This document shows positions 7,299-12,374 of a DNA stretch of 14,584 nt, piece by piece; positions within the stretch are counted from its first letter, which is position 1; each line of letters opens with the position of its first letter. A program made the position numbers and the translations under genes. Below the pieces are notes generated by a model. It searched no databases and was not told where the DNA came from. It worked only from the letters and a program-made list of their open reading frames with translations. This DNA comes from Desulfohalobiaceae bacterium (lineage in GTDB: Bacteria; Desulfobacterota; Desulfovibrionia; Desulfovibrionales; Desulfothermaceae): the NCBI GenBank assembly GCA_021737115.1, contig JAIPER010000046.1:1-14584 (forward strand). Reading direction: 5' to 3'.

Positions 7299-9959
7299 AT
7301 GAAGAACTTGATCAAAGCCCGGACCATCATCACGGCCCACAACAACGCTGATTTCGACTGCCTGTCCTCGATGGTGGCCGCCGGCAAGCTTTACCCCGAC
7401 GGGGTCTTTGTCTTTCCCGGTTCCCAGGAACAGGGTTTGCGCGACTTCTTCATTCAGAGCGCCACCTACCTCTTCAACTTCTATTCCATGAAAGATATCG
7501 ATCCGGAATCGGTCCAGACCATCGTTATCTGCGATACCAGACAAAAATCCAGAGTTCCCCATTTGATCCCCCTTCTTCGGAAAGAGGGAATCCAAATCCA
7601 CGTCTTCGATCACCATCCCGAATCCGATGACGATCTCCAGGCCGCTTCGTCCACGGTCCTGCCCTGGGGGTCCACCGCAGCCATCCTCATCTCCCTGATC
7701 AGGGAGAAGGGCCTCGACCTCAATCCGGAAGAGGCGACCATCATAGGGCTCGGCCTGTATGAGGACACCGGCTCCTTCACTTTCGCCTCCACCACGGAAC
7801 AGGACCTGGAAGCGGCCGCCTGGCTCAGGAAAAAAGGCATGGATCTGGATTTTATCGCAGACTTCATGCACCGCGAGCTTTCCGCGGAACAGGTCTCCAT
7901 CCTGAATGAACTCCTGGAAGCCGCCTCGACCCACAACATCAACGACGTGGAGATCTGCCTGACCAGCATAACCACCAAAACTTACGTTCGAGACTTTGCC
8001 CTGCTGGTGCACAAGATGATGGAGATCGAAAACATCCGGGTCCTTTTCGCCCTGGCCCGAATGCAGGACCGGGTCCATATCGTGGCCAGAAGCCGGATTC
8101 CCGAGGTCGATGCCGGCAAGATCTGTGCCTCCCTCGGCGGAGGCGGGCACCCCTACGCAGCCTCGGCCACCGCCAAGAACAAGACCCTGGCCGAGATTCA
8201 GGACGAACTCTTCGGTCTCTTGTACAGCCACATCAATCCCCAGATCACCGTCAATTCCCTGATGTCCAGCCCTCCGGTGGTCATTGAGCAGGACCGGACC
8301 ATTGCCCAGGCCAGTGAGGTCATGACCCGGTATGGCCTCAAGGCCATCCCGGTTGTCGCGAAAGACAGTCTGCATTGCCAGGGAATACTCGAGCACCAGC
8401 TGGCGGACAAGGCCCAGACCCACGGCCTGGGAGAATTTGCCGTCCAGGAATACATGCTCGGCAATGTGCATACCGTCAAGCCCTCGGAAAGCCTTTACAC
8501 CGTGATCGAAATCATCATCAACCAGGGACAGCGTCTGGTACCTGTCGTGGCCGACCGCGATATTCTGGGAGTGATCACCAGAACGGACCTCATCAAGACT
8601 CTCATCGAAGAACCGGCCAGGATCCCTGAATCCCTGACCCCCGGAGGAAGCCGGGAGAGAAATATCAAGACCCTGCTCCGAAACCGGCTCCCCCCGGGCA
8701 TCTATGACCTGCTCCTGCAGGCCGGGGAACTGGGGCGGCAAAAAGGGTACAAGGTCTATGCAGTGGGCGGCTTTGTCCGGGACATCCTTTTGCACAGCAC
8801 CAACCTGGATATCGATCTGGTGGTGGAAGGGGACGGCATCAGCTTCGCGAAACAGCTGGCCGAACAACTGGGTGGACGGCTTCGCTCCCACAGGAAATTC
8901 CAGACAGCCGTGGTCATCCTACCCGACAAACACCGGATCGATGTGGCCACGGCCCGCCTGGAATACTATGAACACCCTGCAGCCCTGCCCACAGTAGAAC
9001 TGTCCTCGATCAAGATGGACCTCCTGCGCAGAGACTTCAGCATCAACGCCCTGGCCGTGGAGATCAACCCCCAGAATTTCGGCAGGCTGGTGGACTTTTT
9101 CGGGGGGCAGAGAGACCTGAAGGAAAAAAACATCCGGGTCCTGCACTCCCTGAGCTTTGTGGAAGACCCCACCCGGATACTCAGGGCCATTCGTTTCGAG
9201 CAGCGCTTCAATTTCCAAATCGGTTCTCAGACCAAACGGCTGATCAAGAACGCCCTGCAGCTGAATTTATTCCACAAGCTCTCCGGCAAGAGGATATTTC
9301 AGGAATTAAAGCTGATCATGGCTGAAGAGAGCCCTCTGCCCTGCCTGCAGCGAATGCAGGAGTTCAACCTCCTCACGGCCATACACCCTGACTTTCAATT
9401 GACCACTCAAAAAGAAAAACTCCTTGAAAAGATAGAAAAGGTCCTGGATTGGTATGACCTCCTCTACCTGGAGCCAAAGCCGGAAAGATGGAAGGTTTTT
9501 TTCCTGGGGCTTCTGCTCGTCAGCAAACAGGAACAGATCCACCACGTGGCCAAGAGGCTTGATTTCCCGGGGAAACTTGAAATGTTCTTTATCCAGCTGA
9601 AAAAAGACATCCAGAAAGCCAGGGACAGTCTCTTCTGGTGGCAAAAAAATCAGGAAGCCGTGAGCAGGATCTATTTCATCCTGCACAACCTCCCCTTGGA
9701 AGGGGTTCTCTTTTTAATGGCTTCTTCACGCAAAGAACATACCCGAAAGCATATCTCCATGTATCTGAGCCAGCTCAAAGACACCAAAATCGACATAAGC
9801 GGCAAGGACTTAAAAGCACTGGGCCTGTCCCCCGGCCCGGCTTACAACAGGATTCTCAACCTGATCCTCACCGCCAAGCTGGATGGGCAGGCTCCTGACA
9901 AAAATCAGCAGATCGAGCTGGCCAGGAAGTTGATCGAATCCGTGGGGCAGGAGGCATAG
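7299..9959 (+). CDS. DHH-CBS-tRNA nucleotidyltransferase fusion (A-adding type)
   Basis: An 886-residue multidomain protein. Residues 1-310 form a DHH/DHHA1 phosphoesterase: NNADFD (15-20), D79, DHH (104-106), GLYEDTGSF (152-160) and GGGGHPYAASA (280-290). Residues about 316-436 are two CBS domains. Residues about 485-635 form a class II nucleotidyltransferase head: VGGFVRD (489-495), carboxylates in LDIDLV (503-508), RRDFSINALA (577-586) and EDPTRILRAIRF (622-633). A helical tail follows. The same order is known for the A-adding tRNA nucleotidyltransferase of Aquifex and several deltaproteobacteria, which add only the terminal A of CCA while a second enzyme adds CC. That partner is not in this window. 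The DHH domain is of nanoRNase/phosphodiesterase type; its role in the fusion is unclear. ATG 7299 has only a weak ribosome binding site. The TAG stop lies in a repeat word. Confidence 0.88.
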   Translation: MKNLIKARTIITAHNNADFDCLSSMVAAGKLYPDGVFVFPGSQEQGLRDFFIQSATYLFNFYSMKDIDPESVQTIVICDTRQKSRVPHLIPLLRKEGIQIHVFDHHPESDDDLQAASSTVLPWGSTAAILISLIREKGLDLNPEEATIIGLGLYEDTGSFTFASTTEQDLEAAAWLRKKGMDLDFIADFMHRELSAEQVSILNELLEAASTHNINDVEICLTSITTKTYVRDFALLVHKMMEIENIRVLFALARMQDRVHIVARSRIPEVDAGKICASLGGGGHPYAASATAKNKTLAEIQDELFGLLYSHINPQITVNSLMSSPPVVIEQDRTIAQASEVMTRYGLKAIPVVAKDSLHCQGILEHQLADKAQTHGLGEFAVQEYMLGNVHTVKPSESLYTVIEIIINQGQRLVPVVADRDILGVITRTDLIKTLIEEPARIPESLTPGGSRERNIKTLLRNRLPPGIYDLLLQAGELGRQKGYKVYAVGGFVRDILLHSTNLDIDLVVEGDGISFAKQLAEQLGGRLRSHRKFQTAVVILPDKHRIDVATARLEYYEHPAALPTVELSSIKMDLLRRDFSINALAVEINPQNFGRLVDFFGGQRDLKEKNIRVLHSLSFVEDPTRILRAIRFEQRFNFQIGSQTKRLIKNALQLNLFHKLSGKRIFQELKLIMAEESPLPCLQRMQEFNLLTAIHPDFQLTTQKEKLLEKIEKVLDWYDLLYLEPKPERWKVFFLGLLLVSKQEQIHHVAKRLDFPGKLEMFFIQLKKDIQKARDSLFWWQKNQEAVSRIYFILHNLPLEGVLFLMASSRKEHTRKHISMYLSQLKDTKIDISGKDLKALGLSPGPAYNRILNLILTAKLDGQAPDKNQQIELARKLIESVGQEA

Positions 9960-10109
9960 GGAGAAGAGCAGAGAGCATGGGGCATGGAGCATAGGGAATG
10001 GGGAAGAAGACAGTGGTCAGAGGTCAGTGGTCAGTGGTCAGGAAGAGGGGCGTGGGAGAGAAGAGAGGGGACTGAAGAGAGAAGTCAGTGGTCAGTCCTG
10101 CCTCTGGCC
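9953..10109. repeat. Purine-rich mosaic repeat with GGTCAGT heptamers
   Basis: Begins with GGCATAGGGA (containing the stop of the preceding gene), then GAGCATGGGGCATGGAGC, ATAGGGAATGGGGAAGAAGA, and four heptamers GGTCAGA/GGTCAGT/GGTCAGT/GGTCAGG (10015-10042). A second GTCAGTGGTCAG runs into CCTGCCTCTGGCC (10084-10109), which is part of the hairpin repeat seen at 2220 and 6108. The CATAGGGAA...GAAGACAG...GGTCAG order is shared with 4129-4160. Confidence 0.75.
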
Positions 10110-10153
10110 ATAGACGCCCAGTTTGATCAAAAAAGAAACTTTGAGTCACCTCC

Positions 10154-10229
10154 TCCGTCATTCCGGCGAAGGCCGGAATCCAGACTGAAAAGGTAAGAGC
10201 TGGACCCCGGCCTCCGCCGGGGTGACGGA
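10154..10229. repeat. 76-bp two-hairpin intergenic element
   Basis: Ends are TCCGTCA (10154-10160) and TGACGGA (10223-10229), perfect complements. Inside are two GC-rich hairpins, TTCCGGC-GAAG-GCCGGAA (10161-10178) and CCCCGGC-CTCC-GCCGGGG (10205-10222), flanked by ATCCAG and CTGGA. This is the widespread proteobacterial repeat whose translation gives PAEAGIQ-like peptides; its mobility is usually presumed to be non-autonomous. Confidence 0.8.
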
Positions 10230-10330
10230 CAAAAGATTGAGGCATCTGAAGAACTGAAGGTACGCAAGATAGTGCAAACTATCTATTATCTTACATATCA
10301 TTCTGAAATATTGCGATTTTAGTTTTCCTT

Positions 10331-10377
10331 CCTGACCAGGGAGGGGAGGTTCGGAGTTAGCGCCAACTCTGGCCGGC
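10331..10377 (+). repeat. Outer inverted repeat, left copy
   Basis: The block CCTGACCAGGGAGGGGAG, then TTCGGA and a tail ending TGGCCGGC, matches the reverse complement of 11785-11831 at about 36 of 47 positions by eye. It lies 43 bases outside the left MITE-like element. Confidence 0.5.
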
Positions 10378-10420
10378 AGAAAAGTCCGGTTTGATCGAGA
10401 TAAAAACATAAGACACGTTA

Positions 10421-10508
10421 TACTGATCCAATTTTGGTTTTTACAACAAAGACTGGCGACCCCAAGGCTCCAGGCCCAAATTTCACCAAAAGCTAAATTG
10501 GATCAGTA
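10421..10508 (+). mobile_element. 88-bp MITE-like element, left copy
   Basis: Ends are TACTGATCCAAT and ATTGGATCAGTA (perfect 12-base inverted repeats), flanked by TA at 10419-10420 and 10509-10510. It contains no coding sequence. The reverse complement of 11611-11698 has the same length and differs at 7 of 88 positions. Length, terminal repeats and a TA flank fit a non-autonomous element mobilised in trans, as with IS630/mariner-like transposases; no transposase lies in the window. Confidence 0.8.
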
Positions 10509-10509
10509 T

Positions 10510-10530
10510 AAAACCAAAATTGGATCAGTA
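10510..10530. repeat. Orphan 21-base terminus of the MITE-like element
   Basis: The bases AAAACCAAAATTGGATCAGTA complement the left end of the adjacent element (10421-10441), all 20 bases of 10421-10440 pairing with 10511-10530. It abuts the full element and ends at the TA (10531-10532) that provides the A of the SLOG start codon. It may be a remnant of a second, nested insertion or excision. Confidence 0.7.
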
Positions 10531-10531
10531 T

Positions 10532-10994
10532 ATGAAGAGCTCAGACAGGCCACGCATTTCCGTCATTGGCTCGGGCCGATGCAGCGAGGAAGTATCGAGA
10601 CAAGCCGAACGCCTCGGGCTGCTTTTGGCCGGGGCGGGCTTCGGTATCGTCTGCGGCGGTCTGGGCGGGGTCATGGAATCCGTCTGTAAGGGAGCCGCCG
10701 CGGCAAACGGGTATTCTATCGGCATCCTTCCGGGAACCGACCCTCTTGAGGCTAACCGCTACTGCACTCATGCCCTGGCCACCGGACTGGGACCGATGCG
10801 AAACTATCTGGTGATTCTAAACGGTGCGTTGACAGTTGCCGTGGCCGGAGGCTATGGTACCCTTTCTGAAATCGGACTGGCCAAAAAAAATCGACCGCAC
10901 GGTCCTCGGGCTGGGGACCTGGCCGCAGCTCCCCGGACTCATTCAGGTCAATGACCCTGAGGAAGTCCTTGGAGAAATCCGGAGGATTCTATAA
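10532..10994 (+). pseudogene. TIGR00725/SLOG-family Rossmann protein, frameshifted
   Basis: The frame from ATG 10532 encodes a SLOG (LOG/DprA-like) nucleotide-binding protein: ISVIGSGRCSEE (9-20), GGLGGVMESVCKGA (42-55), GILPGTDPLEAN (64-75), GLGPMRN (85-91) and GGYGTLSEIGLA (106-117). After A117 a run of eight A (10883-10890) shifts it into an unrelated tail with a stop at 10954. With one A fewer the frame continues as IDRTVLGLGTWPQLPGLIQ and ends in EVLGEIRRIL at 10994, giving 153 residues, close to the family size. No ribosome binding site precedes the ATG, because the upstream DNA is a MITE-like element. Members resemble lysine-decarboxylase-like phosphoribohydrolases, but most are uncharacterised. 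It is broken as read; a sequencing error or slippage at A8 would restore it. Confidence 0.8.
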
Positions 10995-11004
10995 TCACTG
11001 TTAT

Positions 11005-11050
11005 AAAAAACAAGAAAATGCATTGCCCCAAAGGCTTTTTTCTTTTTCTT
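11005..11050. terminator. Possible weak terminator after the SLOG gene
   Basis: An A-rich 5' side (AAAAAACAAGAAAA), a short GCC-CCAAA-GGC stem and a T-rich 3' side (TTTTTTCTTTTTCTT) could fold on either strand, but the middle of the stem is poorly matched. Confidence 0.3.
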
Positions 11051-11107
11051 AACCGTGAACGGTGAACCTGGAACCTTTGAGTTGCGGGCGAAACCAGCTT
11101 TGGCATA
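11051..11107. repeat. GTGAACC plus TTGCGGGCG module, copy C
   Basis: AACCGTGAACGGTGAACCTGG (11051-11071) corresponds to 4248-4268, and the following GAACCTTT...GTTGCGGGCGAAACCAGC...TTTGGCATA matches copies at 4269-4302 and 2748-2779. It lies 16 bases upstream of the HIT ribosome binding site, so it would be part of any HIT leader transcribed from upstream. Confidence 0.7.
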
Positions 11108-11140
11108 TGACGTCCCTACGTTTAAAGGAGCGAAATTCAC

Positions 11141-11626
11141 ATGGACAGACTCTGGGCCCCCTGGAGAATTGAATACATTCTGGGCCCCAAACCCGACGAA
11201 TGCATCTTCTGTCTCCCGCAGACAACGGCAGAAGACCGGGAACGCTATATTCTCTTCCGGGGCAGGTTCAATTTCGTGATCCTGAATGCCTTCCCCTACA
11301 GCAACGGGCACCTGATGGTCACCCCCTTCAGGCACGTCTCCTGCCTCACGGAATTGAAACCGGAAGAACACCGGGAGACCATGGATCTGCTTCAGGAATC
11401 CACCAGGATCGTCAAGGAGGCCTTTCAACCCGACGGCGTGAACATCGGTTTGAATATCGGAGAGGCGGCCGGGGCCGGGATCGAAGCGCACCTGCACTTC
11501 CATCTCGTGCCGCGCTGGAACGGAGACCACTCCTTCATGGCCGTTTTCAGCGAAACCATGGTCCTCCCGGAGCATCTGCACTCGGTGTATGACCGGTTGA
11601 AACCCTTCTATACTGATCCAACTTAG
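11141..11626 (+). CDS. HIT-family nucleotide hydrolase/transferase
   Basis: HIT proteins hydrolyse or transfer nucleotidyl groups from substrates such as diadenosine polyphosphates. The 161-residue product shows a zinc-type CIFC (21-24), NAFPYSNGHLMVTPFRHV (49-66), and the histidine triad H117-L-H119-F-H121 in GIEAHLHFHLVPRW, typical of the Ap4A-phosphorylase-like branch. ATG 11141 follows AAAGGAG (11124-11130) by ten bases. The end is unusual: the final residues YTDPT and the stop (11624-11626) are written by the TA flank and first bases of the MITE-like element at 11611. The conserved core is complete, so the protein is probably functional. The substrate cannot be told from sequence. Confidence 0.92.
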   Translation: MDRLWAPWRIEYILGPKPDECIFCLPQTTAEDRERYILFRGRFNFVILNAFPYSNGHLMVTPFRHVSCLTELKPEEHRETMDLLQESTRIVKEAFQPDGVNIGLNIGEAAGAGIEAHLHFHLVPRWNGDHSFMAVFSETMVLPEHLHSVYDRLKPFYTDPT

Positions 11627-11698
11627 CTTTTTGTGAAATTTGGTCCTGGAGCCTTGGGGTAACCAGTCTTTGTTGTCAAAACCCAAATTGGATCAGTA
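11611..11698 (-). mobile_element. 88-bp MITE-like element, right copy (inverted)
   Basis: The ends TACTGATCCAA and TTGGATCAGTA are flanked by TA (11609-11610 and 11699-11700). The reverse complement matches the left copy at 81 of 88 positions. Its first 16 bases overlap the 3' end of the HIT gene and provide its stop codon. Confidence 0.8.
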
Positions 11699-11784
11699 TA
11701 TGAAAAAATATGAATTTGTCTTTCCTCGCATGAAACTTCACGTAAGTGTTTGATTTTTTGAAATCGATAAATTCTGGTCGGTCC

Positions 11785-11831
11785 GTCAGCCAGCTGTCGC
11801 ACTGAATCCGAAACTCCCCTCCCTGGCCAGG
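11785..11831 (-). repeat. Outer inverted repeat, right copy
   Basis: The reverse complement of 10331-10377 at roughly three quarters of positions, the strongest block being CTCCCCTCCCTGG. With bases to 11837 it forms a hairpin CCCCT-C-CCTGG/CCAGG-T-AGGGG. Similar CCTCCC...GGGGG repeats are common in environmental proteobacteria, so chance recruitment of the same family at both sites is an alternative to one inverted duplication. Confidence 0.5.
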
Positions 11832-11979
11832 TAGGGGTCGGGGGAGGGTCGGTCCGGCCTTTTGGAAACTTCATCAAAGTCCAAATTTTAAGCAATTAAA
11901 TATATTTCGTTATTTTAAAGGCTTATACTGAAGTAAGTCGTTGTAACTGTCCCTGGCCCGGGATATTTTGAAAAACGAA

Positions 11980-12009
11980 TATTCAATTTTCCCTGGGGAA
12001 AACTGAATA
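11980..12009 (+). promoter_or_regulatory. Hairpin abutting the lapA ribosome binding site
   Basis: TATTCA-A-TTTTCC pairs with GGAAAA-C-TGAATA around a CTGG loop: twelve pairs with one A/C mismatch. The 3' arm ends one base before AGGAG (12011-12015). It could influence ribosome access or mRNA stability, or act as a palindromic protein-binding site; I cannot distinguish these from sequence. Confidence 0.5.
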
Positions 12010-12021
12010 AAGGAGCCGTCA

Positions 12022-12360
12022 ATGCGTTATGCGAAAGTCCTTGTCGTGGTCTTGCTTTTTCTCTTCGGCATCATCTTCTTCATGCAAAACACCCAGTTCA
12101 TAAACACCACCATCACCCTTCAATTCAACTTTCTTGGAATAAACTGGAGTTCTTCCCCCATCCCGATCTACCTCTTTATCCTCCTGGCTTTCGGCATCGG
12201 GGTCCTGGTCAGTCTGATCTACTTTTTTCTGGACAAATTCAGGCAGGGCCGAGAGCTCAAATGGTACAAGGCCCGGGTCAAAAGTCTGGAACAGGAAATC
12301 AACTCCCTGCGGACGCTGCCTCTGGAAAATCAACCGGCTGCCAACGAAACCAGGGAGTAG
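12022..12360 (+). CDS. lapA: LapA-domain (DUF1049) inner-membrane protein
   Basis: LapA is a small inner-membrane protein that in Enterobacteria works with LapB in lipopolysaccharide assembly and control of LpxC. The 112-residue product has two membrane segments (about 5-21, VLVVVLLFLFGIIFFMQ, and about 47-69, IPIYLFILLAFGIGVLVSLI), the family word FMQNTQFINTTITLQF between them, and a charged, coiled-coil-like tail (about 74-97) in the cytoplasm. The length matches the family. ATG 12022 has AAAGGAG six bases upstream. It is followed after 14 bases by the LapB-like gene, the usual lapA-lapB order, which strengthens the assignment. Confidence 0.85.
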   Translation: MRYAKVLVVVLLFLFGIIFFMQNTQFINTTITLQFNFLGINWSSSPIPIYLFILLAFGIGVLVSLIYFFLDKFRQGRELKWYKARVKSLEQEINSLRTLPLENQPAANETRE

Positions 12361-12374
12361 CCAACGATTCTCTC

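Larger units (their letters stand above)
9960..10531. other. 572-base gene-free stretch before the SLOG gene
   Basis: It holds a mosaic repeat (to 10109), a 76-bp two-hairpin element (10154-10229), an unassigned A/T-rich piece (10230-10330), an outer inverted repeat (10331-10377) and an 88-bp MITE-like element with an extra end (10421-10530). Open frames here only translate repeats, for example a minus-strand peptide with PAEAG. I see no gene. Confidence 0.7.
11627..12021. other. 395-base gene-free stretch before lapA
   Basis: It contains most of the right MITE-like element, about 85 unassigned A/T-rich bases, the right outer inverted repeat with a GC-rich hairpin (11785-11850), an A/T-rich part around 11880-11930 where a promoter for lapA might lie but where I find no good -35/-10 pair, and a hairpin next to the lapA ribosome binding site (11980-12009). 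Confidence 0.65.

Noticed and set aside
7113..8891. A 592-codon open frame on the minus strand
   Set aside because: It lies opposite xerD and the tRNA nucleotidyltransferase gene, both with full motif sets. Its translation is low in recognisable motifs and rich in Gly, Asp and Val, as expected from the complement of biased codons.
10158..10409. Minus-strand 83-residue frame containing TPAEAGVQ
   Set aside because: The peptide is the usual translation of the 76-bp two-hairpin repeat and not a gene.
10532..11626. SLOG plus HIT as an anti-phage or nucleotide-signalling system
   Set aside because: SLOG domains occur in some defence systems, but this is the housekeeping-like TIGR00725 branch, it is frameshifted, and no effector or nuclease is next to it.
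11701..11754. A 16-codon frame starting ATGAAAAAATATG after the right element
   Set aside because: Too short, with no ribosome binding site and no recognisable content.
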